In this document: positions 15,738 to 23,153 of the stretch, piece by piece | Layout of the letters: the number at the start of each line of letters is the position of its first letter | How positions within the stretch are numbered: the stretch's first letter is position 1 | From: an uncultured Anaerotruncus sp. | GTDB taxonomy: Bacteria; Bacillota; Clostridia; Oscillospirales; Ruminococcaceae | Direction of reading: 5' to 3' | NCBI RefSeq assembly: GCF_902490045.1 | Contig: NZ_CABUCJ010000004.1 | Location: 1-50,315 of the forward strand | Length of the DNA stretch: 50,315 bases | Notes under the pieces: generated by a model | What the model saw: only the letters and a program-made list of their open reading frames with translations | Database searches by the model: none | Told to the model about the DNA's origin: nothing | Translations under genes and position numbers: made by a program

Positions 15738-17102
15738 TCAAAGCGTCGCCGCTTTGATCATAATCGCGCACTCCAGCCGCTTTTTTTCCAGCTCGCAGGA
15801 GAGCTTATAGGGCTTTAAGATGTCGCCGCTGTACTGCATGCTGTTGGCATTGCAGCCGCCCGAGCAGTAGAACTTGGCCCAGCAGTTTTTGCACTCGGGC
15901 TTGCCATAGACAGTCGCGGCGGCAAATCTGCACTTGAGGTCGAAGTCGAGCGACTGGTCGAAAACATTGCCCATCTTCCAGCCGTCGTGGCCGACGAACT
16001 GGTGGCAGGGATAGACGTCGCCCGACGGGGTGATCGCGACGTACTCGTTGCCGCAGCCGCAGCCGCGCAGGCGCTTGATCGCGCAGGGGCCCTGGTCGAG
16101 GTCGAGCATGAAGTGGAAGAAATTAAAATCCCGCGGCGTGCCGTGGCGCTCGATCATGATCTTCGCAAGCCGTTCGTACTCGGCGAACACCTCGGGCAGG
16201 TCCTCTTCGGTCAGCGCGTAGGGCTCCGCCGGGTCGGTGACGACCGGCTCGACCGAAACCTGATCGAATCCCTTGTCGGCCAGGTGCAGCACATCCTCCG
16301 CAAAGTCCTTGTTGTATTTGGTGAAGGTGCCGCGCGCGTAGTACTGGTCGTAGGGCCCGTTCCTGCGCTTTTCGACGAGCTTTTGAAATTTCGGCAGGAT
16401 GCTGTCGTAGCTGCCGCGCCCGTCGACGCGCACCCGCACCCGGTCGTTGACCTCCCTGCGGCCGTCGATGGAAAGCACGACGTTGGACATCTCCCGGTTG
16501 ATGAAATCGATCTTGTCGTCGTCGAGCAGCAGACCGTTCGTTGTGATCGTGAACCGGAAGAGCTTGTTGTGCTCCTGTTCCAGCGAGCGGGCATACCGGA
16601 CAATCTCCTTAACCACCTCGAAGTTCATCAGCGGTTCGCCGCCGAAGAAATCCACCTCGAGGTTGTGGCGGCCGCAGGAGTGCTTGATGAGGTAGTCGAC
16701 CGCCGCCTTCCCCACCTCCGTGGACATCAGCTCGCGGTGGCCCATATATTCGCCCGTGTCCGCAAAGCAGTATTTGCAGCGCAGGTTGCAGTCGTGCGCA
16801 ATATGTAAACACATCGCCTTGACCGGCGACGGAGTCATGAGCTTCGCAAACTGGTCGTAGTCGTCGCTCGAGCAGAGCTGGTCCGCTTTCTGAAGCGCGA
16901 GGAGCTCCCGGAAGGCGTCCTCGACCTCCTCCCGCGCGTATGCGGACGCGAAACGGTCGAAGACCGCCTCGGGACAGCTTTCGGGGATTGGGTCCCCAAG
17001 CATGTCCAGCAGATCAAAGGAAAGGTCGTCCATGAGGTGCACCGCGCCGGAATTGACGTCGAGCACGATATTGTAGCCGTTGAGCCTGTACTGGTGTATC
17101 AT
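15738..17102 (-). CDS. scfB: SCIFF peptide radical SAM maturase
   Basis: A 454-residue radical SAM enzyme of the SCIFF maturase family (CteB in Clostridium thermocellum). The N-terminal part (about residues 1-90) is a PqqD-like RiPP recognition element that binds the leader peptide. The radical SAM cluster is Cys105, Cys109 and Cys112 (CNLRCKYC). The C-terminal SPASM region (about 340-440) carries the extra iron-sulfur cysteines, e.g. CGCGNEY, YPCHQ, and the CKNCWAKFYCSGGC run. The enzyme joins Cys sulfur to a residue in the precursor, giving a thioether (ranthipeptide class). The ATG at 17102 has GGGGAGA upstream. The precursor gene scfA lies 94 bases upstream with two hairpins between, which may set a high precursor-to-enzyme ratio. 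Assignment is firm; the biological role of the product is not established. Confidence 0.96.
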   Translation of the reverse strand: MIHQYRLNGYNIVLDVNSGAVHLMDDLSFDLLDMLGDPIPESCPEAVFDRFASAYAREEVEDAFRELLALQKADQLCSSDDYDQFAKLMTPSPVKAMCLHIAHDCNLRCKYCFADTGEYMGHRELMSTEVGKAAVDYLIKHSCGRHNLEVDFFGGEPLMNFEVVKEIVRYARSLEQEHNKLFRFTITTNGLLLDDDKIDFINREMSNVVLSIDGRREVNDRVRVRVDGRGSYDSILPKFQKLVEKRRNGPYDQYYARGTFTKYNKDFAEDVLHLADKGFDQVSVEPVVTDPAEPYALTEEDLPEVFAEYERLAKIMIERHGTPRDFNFFHFMLDLDQGPCAIKRLRGCGCGNEYVAITPSGDVYPCHQFVGHDGWKMGNVFDQSLDFDLKCRFAAATVYGKPECKNCWAKFYCSGGCNANSMQYSGDILKPYKLSCELEKKRLECAIMIKAATL

Positions 17103-17126
17103 TCCAATCTCCCCACATAAAGATAA

Positions 17127-17146
17127 GGGCAGTCGTCCGACTGCCC
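17127..17146 (-). other. Hairpin between scfA and scfB (second)
   Basis: GGGCAGTCG (17127-17135) and CGACTGCCC (17138-17146) pair perfectly around TC. It lies just ahead of the scfB ribosome-binding site in the minus-strand transcript and could modulate scfB translation or stabilise the upstream message. Confidence 0.6.
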
Positions 17147-17166
17147 AAAACCGCGATAAAGAAAGG

Positions 17167-17188
17167 ATGGCAGTTGAAAAACTGCCAT
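17167..17188 (-). terminator. Hairpin after scfA (attenuator-like)
   Basis: ATGGCAGTT (17167-17175) and AACTGCCAT (17180-17188) pair around a four-base loop. In the minus-strand transcript it follows the scfA stop by seven bases and is followed by CCTTTCTTTATC, a weak U-rich tract. Partial termination here would give more scfA than scfB message. Confidence 0.6.
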
Positions 17189-17195
17189 GCCTTTT

Positions 17196-17342
17196 TTACT
17201 TATTCTTGTTCTCGCACTTCTGGTTGGCGACGGTGCAGGAGGTTTTGCAGGCCGACTGGCAGGAGGCCTGGCACTCGCCGCAGCCGCCCTTGACGGCGGA
17301 TTCCTTGAGGTTCGCGCTGTTGATCGTCTTGATATGTTTCAT
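17196..17342 (-). CDS. scfA: SCIFF ranthipeptide precursor
   Basis: A 48-residue precursor of the SCIFF family (six cysteines in forty-five). The leader MKHIKTINSANLKES is nearly invariant in the family; the core has Cys21, 24, 28, 32, 36 and 43. Thr37 follows Cys36 directly; in the characterised C. thermocellum peptide CteA a Cys32-Thr37 thioether is reported, and both positions are kept here. The start ATG 17342 has GAGGGGATA upstream; an in-frame upstream ATG exists but would add residues not found in the family. A good sigma-A promoter with extended -10 lies 35-65 bases upstream, so the gene is probably well expressed in growing cells. Its order with yajC, tgt and queA upstream and scfB downstream is common in Clostridia. 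Confidence 0.97.
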   Translation of the reverse strand: MKHIKTINSANLKESAVKGGCGECQASCQSACKTSCTVANQKCENKNK

Positions 17343-17377
17343 TGGTATCCCCTCGTTTCTTTTGATTTCTGCCAACA

Positions 17378-17406
17378 AGTATAGCATATCCCCGCTGGTA
17401 ATTCAA
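17378..17406 (-). promoter_or_regulatory. Sigma-A promoter with extended -10 for scfA
   Basis: On the minus strand TTGAAT (17401-17406), a 17-base spacer ending TGC, and TATACT (17378-17383). The TG before the -10 and the near-consensus -10 make this one of the best promoters in the window. The 5' leader would be about 30 bases. Confidence 0.75.
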
Positions 17407-17444
17407 GCCGGCAGGCCCGGAAATCGGTCCCGGACGGCCCGTTT

Positions 17445-17843
17445 TCAGCGGAATTTTTTACGCCGGTTGACGCCGATGACGCCGCCGAGCGCCGCCGCAA
17501 GCAAAACGGCGGCCAGCTTGGTGAGCGCCTCCATGCCGAACCCGCCGCCGTCGACGGCAAGGCTCGCCAGGCTCAGGATCACGAAGAGGCAGGCGCCGCA
17601 GCAGAGTCCGAGAAGCATGCCTTTTTCACGCGCGAACGCGGCGGAGACGTACCCCGCGACGAGCCCGCCGAGCACAAAGATCAGCGTGGCGATCAGCGAC
17701 ACGGCCGACTGCGGGATATCCCGCAGCCCCATCACGGCGGCCATGATCAGAAGCAGCAGGAAGCACGCGCCTGCGCCGAATAAGATGCCGTAAGTGACCG
17801 GCCGGATAAAACGCTTCGCGCCGTGAACGTCGGGCTGTCTCAC
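17445..17843 (-). CDS. TIGR04086 family membrane protein
   Basis: A 132-residue hydrophobic protein with four predicted transmembrane helices (about residues 15-38, 44-68, 74-94 and 104-124) and a basic C-terminal RRKKFR end. It fits the TIGR04086 family, small clostridial membrane proteins typically encoded beside SCIFF and yajC. No activity is known. The start is GTG 17843, with AGGGGGAG seven bases upstream. It lies 62 bases after yajC on the same strand and may be cotranscribed with it. Because the SCIFF operon has its own promoter downstream of this gene, a shared role with the peptide (for example export) is only a genome-context guess. Confidence 0.85.
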   Translation of the reverse strand: MRQPDVHGAKRFIRPVTYGILFGAGACFLLLLIMAAVMGLRDIPQSAVSLIATLIFVLGGLVAGYVSAAFAREKGMLLGLCCGACLFVILSLASLAVDGGGFGMEALTKLAAVLLAAALGGVIGVNRRKKFR

Positions 17844-17905
17844 CTGAACTCCCCCTTTACTGTTACAGGATATTCAGGGAAGCCGCCCAATATGCCGGGC
17901 ACGGC

Positions 17906-18229
17906 TCACTTCTCCTTCTTCTTGTCCTTCTTTTCCGGAGCGGCGGACTCGTGCGGCGTGTTGTTCGCCTGGATGGCCCAGCGCGCGATGCGGATTTTGC
18001 TGCGGTCGGAGCCGGTCTCGATCAGGAGGTAATCGTCCTTGATGACGACGACGGTGCCGATGACGCCGCCGATCGTAACGATCTCATCGCCCACCTCGAG
18101 GTTGGCGCGCATCTGCTGGGTCTCCTTGTCGCGCTTTTTCTGCGGACGGATGAGCATGAAGTAGAAGATTACAAAAATTAAAATCAGCGGCAAAAAGCTG
18201 CCAAGGGTGGCCATCGTCTGTTCGTTCAT
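17906..18229 (-). CDS. yajC: Preprotein translocase accessory protein YajC
   Basis: A 107-residue YajC. One transmembrane helix near the N-terminus (about residues 8-27) with the typical FYFMLIRPQKKR membrane-exit motif, then a small cytosolic beta domain containing GDEIVTIGGVIG and a lysine-rich tail. YajC associates with SecDF-YidC and SecYEG at the membrane and aids protein export; it is not essential in most bacteria. The ATG at 18229 has TTGGAGGT eight bases upstream. A consensus-like sigma-A promoter lies directly ahead. The secD-secF genes that often follow yajC are not in this neighbourhood. Confidence 0.96.
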   Translation of the reverse strand: MNEQTMATLGSFLPLILIFVIFYFMLIRPQKKRDKETQQMRANLEVGDEIVTIGGVIGTVVVIKDDYLLIETGSDRSKIRIARWAIQANNTPHESAAPEKKDKKKEK

Positions 18230-18267
18230 GGTAATACCTCCAAATTCTCTTTCAGGATACTTGTACT

Positions 18268-18296
18268 ATTATAGCGTGTCCGGGCCGGTCTTGCAA
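18268..18296 (-). promoter_or_regulatory. Sigma-A promoter for yajC
   Basis: On the minus strand TTGCAA (18291-18296), a 17-base spacer and a perfect TATAAT (18268-18273). It lies about 40 bases before the yajC start and overlaps a weak hairpin after the tgt stop, so yajC can be transcribed independently of queA-tgt. Confidence 0.75.
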
Positions 18297-18329
18297 GGGC
18301 ATTTTGTATAAAGATACAGAAAAGGCCCT

Positions 18330-19460
18330 TCAGATGCGCCGCCCCAGTATGGGGACCCAGTGCCGGCGGAAGGCGTCGTAGGTTCCCTCCTCGATCGCCT
18401 CGCGGATCTTTTCCATCAGCGTATTGTAGAAGTAGAGGTTGTGCTGGACGCCCAGCCGCATCCCGAGCATCTCGTTCACGCGGAAAAGGTGCCGCAGGTA
18501 GCCGCGGGAAAAGTTCCGGCAGGTTGGGCAGCCGCAGTGCTCGTCGAGAGGGCTCTCGTCGGTCTTGTATTTTTCGTTGTGCAGGATGCGGATGCCGTCC
18601 CAGGTGAAGAGGGTCCCGTGCCGCGCGTTGCGGCTGGGCATCACGCAGTCGAAGAGGTCGATGCCCCGATAGACCCCCTCGATGATGTTGACCGGCGTGC
18701 CCACCCCCATCAGGTACCGGGGCCTGTCCGCGGGCATATGCGGCTCGACCGCCTCGATCGTGTCGTACATCTCCTGCGCGGTTTCCCCCACAGCGAGCCC
18801 GCCGATCGCGTAGCCGTCCAGCCCGAGCGCGGCGATCTCCTGCATGTGCCGCACGCGCAGATCGGCGTAGGTGCTTCCCTGGTTGATGCCGAAGAGCATC
18901 TGGCGCGGGTTGAGGGTGTCCGGCAGGGCGTTCAGACGCGCCATCTCATCCCTGCATCGGACGAGCCAGCGGGTGGTGCGGGCGATCGAACGCTCGGTAT
19001 AGTCGTAGGGCGCGGGGTTCTCGATGCACTCGTCAAAGGCCATCGCGATCGTCGAGCCGAAGTTCGACTGGATGCGCATGCTCTCCTCCGGTCCCATGAA
19101 AATCCGCTTGCCGTCGAGGTGGCAGGCGAAGGTGACGCCCTCCTCCTTGATCTTGCGCAGCTTGGCGAGGGAAAATACCTGGAAGCCGCCGCTGTCTGTC
19201 AAAATCGGGCGGTGCCAGTTCATGAACCTGTGCAGCCCGCCCATCGCGCGGATGACGTCGTCGCCCGGGCGCACATGCAGGTGGTAGGTGTTGCAGAGCT
19301 CCACCTGGCATTTGAGCTCCACGAGGTCGGTCGACGAAATTCCGCCCTTGATCGCGGCGGAGGTGCCGACGTTCATAAAAGCGGGGGTCTGCACGGCGCC
19401 GTGCACCGTCTCAAAGGTCCCCCGTCGGGCGTGTCCGTCCTGCTTCAATAAGGTATACAA
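18330..19460 (-). CDS. tgt: tRNA-guanine transglycosylase
   Basis: A 376-residue bacterial Tgt that swaps guanine-34 for preQ1 in GUN-anticodon tRNAs, a step in queuosine synthesis. Key pieces: TDSGGFQVFS (catalytic Asp, about residue 90), the MGVGTP and FDCVMPSRNARHG blocks (second catalytic Asp near 265), and the zinc site CGCPTCRNFSRGYLRHL near residues 305-322. The start is TTG 19460 with AAAGGAGGAG six bases upstream. It lies downstream of queA on the same strand, separated by 210 bases with a repeat element and a hairpin. queA-tgt-yajC is a widespread gene order. Full length; assignment certain. Confidence 0.97.
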   Translation of the reverse strand: MYTLLKQDGHARRGTFETVHGAVQTPAFMNVGTSAAIKGGISSTDLVELKCQVELCNTYHLHVRPGDDVIRAMGGLHRFMNWHRPILTDSGGFQVFSLAKLRKIKEEGVTFACHLDGKRIFMGPEESMRIQSNFGSTIAMAFDECIENPAPYDYTERSIARTTRWLVRCRDEMARLNALPDTLNPRQMLFGINQGSTYADLRVRHMQEIAALGLDGYAIGGLAVGETAQEMYDTIEAVEPHMPADRPRYLMGVGTPVNIIEGVYRGIDLFDCVMPSRNARHGTLFTWDGIRILHNEKYKTDESPLDEHCGCPTCRNFSRGYLRHLFRVNEMLGMRLGVQHNLYFYNTLMEKIREAIEEGTYDAFRRHWVPILGRRI

Positions 19461-19475
19461 AATTGCTCCTCCTTT

Positions 19476-19506
19476 CCAGGGAGGGCTTTTGAAAAAGCCC
19501 CCCTGG
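19476..19506 (+). repeat. Intergenic inverted repeat, CCAGGG family, copy near tgt
   Basis: A near-perfect hairpin beginning CCAGGGAGGGC and ending GCCCCCCTGG with one bulge, followed by ACCCCGAAAACTTT. The same kind of hairpin and following sequence occur at 32235-32290 in the opposite orientation. It lies in the 210 bases between queA and tgt, immediately before the tgt ribosome-binding site. It looks like a dispersed non-coding repeat. Confidence 0.65.
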
Positions 19507-19646
19507 ACCCCGAAAACTTTAATCGGGCCGTCCTCCGCCCGAAACCGCAGGCGCTTTCCGCGCCGGGAAGATCCTTTGCCTCACGGCCGGCGCGTGCGTC
19601 CATCCGCGGCGGCCGGCCTGAACCGGAAGTTTTGAAGGGATGATAA

Positions 19647-19670
19647 GGGGAATTTTTTCAAAAATTCCCC
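19647..19670 (-). terminator. Hairpin directly after the queA stop
   Basis: GGGGAATTTT (19647-19656) pairs with AAAATTCCCC (19661-19670). It abuts the queA stop codon. In the minus-strand transcript it is followed by TTATC only, so it is a weak terminator or an mRNA-end stabiliser. Confidence 0.55.
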
Positions 19671-20702
19671 TCAGAGAATCAGCATGGAATCGCCAAAGGA
19701 GAAAAACCGGTAGTTCTCCTTCACGGCGGTCTCATAGGCGCGCATCGTGTGCTCGTAGCCCGCGAAGGCGCTCACCAGCATGATGAGGGTGCTTTCAGGC
19801 AGGTGGAAATTGGTGATGAGCCCGTCGAGCACCTTGAACCGGTAGCCCGGGTAGATGAAGATGCTCGTGTCGTCGTCGTCCTCGCGGACCTCGCCGAGCT
19901 TGGCGGCGACCGATTCCACCGTGCGGCAGCTCGTGGTGCCGACGCCGATCACCCGTTTGCCGCGCGCGTGGGTCTCGTTGATGAGATCGGCGGTCTCCTT
20001 CGGCAGGTGGTAGTGCTCCGAATGCATGTGGTGCTTGGTCACGTCCTCCACCTTGACGGGCCGGAAGGTGCCGATGCCGACATGGAGGATCACCTCGGCG
20101 ATGTTGACGCCCTTTTGGCGCAGCTTGTCCATCAGCTCGGTGGTGAAGTGCAGACCCGCGGTGGGCGCGGCGGCGGACCCAAGCTGCTTGGAATAGACGG
20201 TCTGGTAGCGCTCGTTGTCCTCGAGCGCGGCGGTGATGTAGGGCGGCAGGGGCATATTGCCGATCTTTTCGAGGATGGGATAGATGCTGCTCCCCTCGTA
20301 GTGCATCCGCACGAGGCGGTTGCCCCCCTCGACGGTGGAGAGGATTTCCCCAACGAGCAGCCCGTCCCCAAAGACGAATCGCGCGCCCGTCTTGGCCTTT
20401 TTCCCCGGCTTCACCATGACCTCCCAGACGTCCTTCTCCTTCTGGTCCAGCAGGAGAAACTGCATGTGCCCGCCGGTGCCCTCCTTCACGCCGAATAGGC
20501 GCGCCGGGATGACCCGGGATGTGTTGACGACGAGCGTGTCTCCCGCCTCCAGGTAGTCGGGCAGGTCGTAGAAATGCCGGTGCTCGAGCTCGCCCGTCTC
20601 GCGGAAGAGGTGGAGCATGCGGGAGTGGTCGCGCGGCTCGACGGGGGTCTGGGCGATCTGCTCCTGCGGCAGGTCGAAGTAAAAATCGGATGTCTTGAGC
20701 AT
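19671..20702 (-). CDS. queA: S-adenosylmethionine:tRNA ribosyltransferase-isomerase
   Basis: A 343-residue QueA that transfers and isomerises the ribosyl moiety of S-adenosylmethionine onto preQ1-tRNA, giving epoxyqueuosine. The N-terminus LKTSDFYFDLPQEQIAQTP is the family hallmark, followed by RMLHLFRETGELEHR, GSAAAPTAGLHFT (about residues 164-176), LHVGIGTFRPV and the C-terminal NFHLPESTLIMLV block. The start is ATG 20702, with GGAAGGACC upstream; several in-frame ATGs further upstream lie outside the conserved N-terminus and were not used. It runs divergently from the lysine operon. Together with tgt it forms the end of the queuosine pathway; the preQ1 synthesis genes are not in this window. 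Confidence 0.97.
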   Translation of the reverse strand: MLKTSDFYFDLPQEQIAQTPVEPRDHSRMLHLFRETGELEHRHFYDLPDYLEAGDTLVVNTSRVIPARLFGVKEGTGGHMQFLLLDQKEKDVWEVMVKPGKKAKTGARFVFGDGLLVGEILSTVEGGNRLVRMHYEGSSIYPILEKIGNMPLPPYITAALEDNERYQTVYSKQLGSAAAPTAGLHFTTELMDKLRQKGVNIAEVILHVGIGTFRPVKVEDVTKHHMHSEHYHLPKETADLINETHARGKRVIGVGTTSCRTVESVAAKLGEVREDDDDTSIFIYPGYRFKVLDGLITNFHLPESTLIMLVSAFAGYEHTMRAYETAVKENYRFFSFGDSMLIL

Positions 20703-20789
20703 GGGGCGGTCCTTCCTGACAGATTCAACGCATTTTTCCGACATCGCCGGATAAGCATTGGTTTTATTGCGGTAAATCATCAAAATTTG

Positions 20790-20818
20790 TTGACATAAGA
20801 GGGCTTCGATGATAATAT
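20790..20818 (+). promoter_or_regulatory. Sigma-A promoter for the lysine operon
   Basis: A consensus TTGACA (20790-20795), a 17-base spacer and TAATAT (20813-20818). Transcription would begin near 20825, about 20 bases before the lysine riboswitch. Confidence 0.8.
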
Positions 20819-20841
20819 AACTAGTAATAAACCGAGCCGGT

Positions 20842-21095
20842 AGAGGCGCGTCTTTCATCAGTAGCCGGAACGAGACTGCCAGAGTCGTTGAAAAGCCGTG
20901 TGAAAGGGACAGACGCCGAAGGGGACGCCTGGCAGCCGTTCCCTGGGCGCATCGCTGAAAGGCATGCGACTGTCATCATTGAACTGTGATGGAGAGCTAT
21001 GGCGGGCGGTTGGACGCGCGGATCCCGCGCGTTCGTACGCGCCGATAACTTCTCTATTATAGTGCAATTCATGCCGGTTTTCAACCGGTTTTTTT
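20842..21095 (+). ncRNA. Lysine riboswitch (L-box) with terminator
   Basis: The leader of asd matches the lysine riboswitch. The first stem is formed by GCGCGTC (20846-20852) and GACGCGC (21013-21019). Conserved junction pieces are all present: the AGAGGCGCG start, CAGACGCCGAAGGGGA near 20910-20925, CTGGCAG, ACTGTCATCATTGAACTG and the hallmark TGTGATGGAGAGCTATGG near 20985-21002. Downstream, CCGGTT (21074-21079) and AACCGG (21083-21088) form a short hairpin with a seven-T run (21089-21095), a rho-independent terminator. A GC-rich segment at 21014-21045 can pair in alternative ways and is the likely switching element. Lysine binding should therefore stop transcription before asd. It controls four genes: asd, dapA, dapB and an ACT protein. 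Confidence 0.95.
21074..21095 (+). terminator. Riboswitch-controlled terminator
   Basis: CCGGTT and AACCGG around TTC, then seven T residues. It lies 40 bases before the asd start codon and is the expression platform of the lysine riboswitch. Confidence 0.85.
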
Positions 21096-21135
21096 ATTGC
21101 CGGATCTGCCGGCGTTGGAAAGGAAGTTGTTCCCT

Positions 21136-22215
21136 ATGAAGCAGTATCAGGTCGGGGTGGTCGGGGCGACCGGAATGGTCGGCCAAAGATTCGTCTCTTT
21201 GCTGGAAAACCATCCGTGGTTCCGTCTCGCGGCGGTCGCGGCGTCGCCGCGCTCCGCGGGCAAAACCTACGAGGAAGCGGTCGGCTCCCGCTGGGCGATG
21301 TCCACGCCCATCCCCGAGGCCGTCAAAAAAATGGTCGTGCTCGACGCGTCGGATGTGAAAACGGTCGCCTCCGGGGTGGATTTCATCTTCTGCGCGGTGG
21401 ATATGAAAAAAGACGAGATCAGGGCGCTCGAAGAGGCGTACGCCAGGGCGGAATGCCCCGTCGTCTCCAACAACTCCGCCCACCGCATGACCCCCGACGT
21501 GCCGATGATCATTCCCGAGGTGAACCCCGGGCACGCGGAAGTCATCCCCTTCCAGCGCGCGCGCCTCGGCACCAAACGCGGTTTCATCGCCGTCAAGTCC
21601 AACTGCTCGCTACAGAGCTATGTGCCCGCGCTGCACCCGCTCATGGCCGATTTCGGCGTGGCTAAGACTCTTGTCTGCACCTACCAGGCGATCTCCGGCG
21701 CGGGCAAGACGTTCGAGCGCTGGCCGGAGATGGTCGACAACGTCATCCCCTACATCGGCGGCGAGGAGGAAAAGAGCGAGCAGGAGCCGCTCAAAATCTG
21801 GGGTTCCGTCAAAGGCGGCGCGATCGCGCCGGTCGCAAGCCCGTCGATCACCGCCCAGTGCCTGCGGGTCGCCTGTTCGGACGGCCATATGGCGGCGGTG
21901 TTTGTGAGCTTTGATAAGAAGCCCTCGATCGATGAAATCAAGGAGAAATGGGCCTCCTTCGCGGGCGAACCGCAGAAGCTCGCCCTGCCCAGCGCCCCCA
22001 GGCAGTTCCTGCACTATTTCGAGGAGCCGGACCGCCCGCAGACGAGGCTTGACCGCAACCTCGAAAACGGCATGGCGGTGTCGATCGGCAGGCTGCGCGA
22101 GGACACCCAGTACGACTACAAATTCGTATGCCTCTCCCACAACACCCTGCGCGGAGCGGCGGGCGGCGGCGTCCTGCTGGCCGAGCTGCTCGCGGCAAAG
22201 GGGTATTTCGACTGA
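21136..22215 (+). CDS. asd: Aspartate-semialdehyde dehydrogenase
   Basis: A 359-residue enzyme that reduces aspartyl-4-phosphate to aspartate semialdehyde, the branch point to lysine, threonine and methionine. The nucleotide-binding loop GATGMVGQRF is at residues about 9-18, the catalytic Cys lies in VKSNCSLQSY (about residue 157), and CTYQAISGAGK follows. The sequence style (MVGQRFVSLLENHPWF and ASPRSAGKTY) is that of the archaeal and fungal branch of the family rather than the classical Escherichia or Bacillus subtilis branch. The start is ATG 21136; AAGGAAG lies about eleven bases upstream. An earlier in-frame ATG falls in the riboswitch terminator and is excluded. First gene after the lysine riboswitch. 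Confidence 0.96.
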   Translation: MKQYQVGVVGATGMVGQRFVSLLENHPWFRLAAVAASPRSAGKTYEEAVGSRWAMSTPIPEAVKKMVVLDASDVKTVASGVDFIFCAVDMKKDEIRALEEAYARAECPVVSNNSAHRMTPDVPMIIPEVNPGHAEVIPFQRARLGTKRGFIAVKSNCSLQSYVPALHPLMADFGVAKTLVCTYQAISGAGKTFERWPEMVDNVIPYIGGEEEKSEQEPLKIWGSVKGGAIAPVASPSITAQCLRVACSDGHMAAVFVSFDKKPSIDEIKEKWASFAGEPQKLALPSAPRQFLHYFEEPDRPQTRLDRNLENGMAVSIGRLREDTQYDYKFVCLSHNTLRGAAGGGVLLAELLAAKGYFD

Positions 22216-22241
22216 ATTTAACCGGAAGGGCTGATGGACCA

Positions 22242-23129
22242 ATGAAGAAGACCATTTTCACCGGCGCGGGCGTTGCGATCGTCACGCCGATGCACGACGA
22301 CCTTTCGATCAACTGGGAGCTGCTCGGAGAGCTGATCGACTACCAGATCGACAACGGCACCGACGCGATCATCATCGTCGGAACGACCGGCGAGGCATCC
22401 ACCCTCACCGACGAGGAGCATGTCGAGGCCATCCGCTACGCCGTCGAGCGCACCGCGGGACGCGTCCCCGTTGTGGCGGGCGCCGGCAGCAACCACACCG
22501 ACTACTCCCTCTGGCTCTCCAGGGAGGCCAAACAGGCGGGCGCCGACGGGCTCCTGCTCGTGACCCCCTACTACAACAAGACCTCGCAGGCGGGGCTGGT
22601 CCGCCACTTCCTCGCGGTCGCGGACACCGTCGACCTGCCCGTCATCCTCTACAACGTCCCCAGCCGCACGGGCATGAACATCCTGCCGAAGACCTACCTG
22701 GAGCTCTCGAAGCATCCGAATATCGTCGCGGCCAAGGAGGCCAGCGGCAACATCTCGCAGATCGCGATGATCCGCAGCCTCTGCGGCGACGGGCTCGATC
22801 TCTATTCGGGCAACGACGACCAGATCGTGCCGATCCTTTCGCTCGGCGGAAAGGGCGTCATTTCGGTGCTTTCCAACGTCGCGCCGCGCCAGACCCACGA
22901 CATCTGCCAGCTCTATTTTGACGGCAGGGTAAGGGAGAGCGCCGACCTGCAGGTGAAGCTCCTGCCCCTCATCAACGCGCTCTTCTGTGACGTCAACCCC
23001 ATCCCGGTCAAGGCGGCCGTGTCAATGATGGGCTGGAAGGCCGGCCCCTGCCGGTTGCCCCTCACCGAACTCGGCGCGGAAAACCGCGCACTGCTCAACC
23101 GGGAAATGAAGGCCGCGGGACTGATCTGA
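22242..23129 (+). CDS. dapA: 4-hydroxy-tetrahydrodipicolinate synthase
   Basis: A 295-residue aldolase-fold enzyme that condenses pyruvate with aspartate semialdehyde, the first step committed to lysine and to the diaminopimelate of cell wall and the dipicolinate of spores. Motifs: GTTGEAST (about 44-51), the proton-relay Tyr in YNVPSRTGMN (about residue 135) and the Schiff-base Lys in AAKEASGN (about 163). The start ATG 22242 follows GGAAGGG; the frame upstream of it overlaps asd and is not used. It lies 26 bases after asd and 24 bases before dapB, within the riboswitch-controlled operon. The length is normal. Feedback by lysine at the protein level cannot be read from sequence with confidence. 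Confidence 0.97.
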   Translation: MKKTIFTGAGVAIVTPMHDDLSINWELLGELIDYQIDNGTDAIIIVGTTGEASTLTDEEHVEAIRYAVERTAGRVPVVAGAGSNHTDYSLWLSREAKQAGADGLLLVTPYYNKTSQAGLVRHFLAVADTVDLPVILYNVPSRTGMNILPKTYLELSKHPNIVAAKEASGNISQIAMIRSLCGDGLDLYSGNDDQIVPILSLGGKGVISVLSNVAPRQTHDICQLYFDGRVRESADLQVKLLPLINALFCDVNPIPVKAAVSMMGWKAGPCRLPLTELGAENRALLNREMKAAGLI

Positions 23130-23153
23130 GGTCCCGCGCATCTGGAGGTTCAA

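Noticed and set aside
20703..20789. Minus-strand promoter for queA
   Set aside because: Only poor hexamer pairs were found (for example TTTACC with TATCCG), so none is reported.
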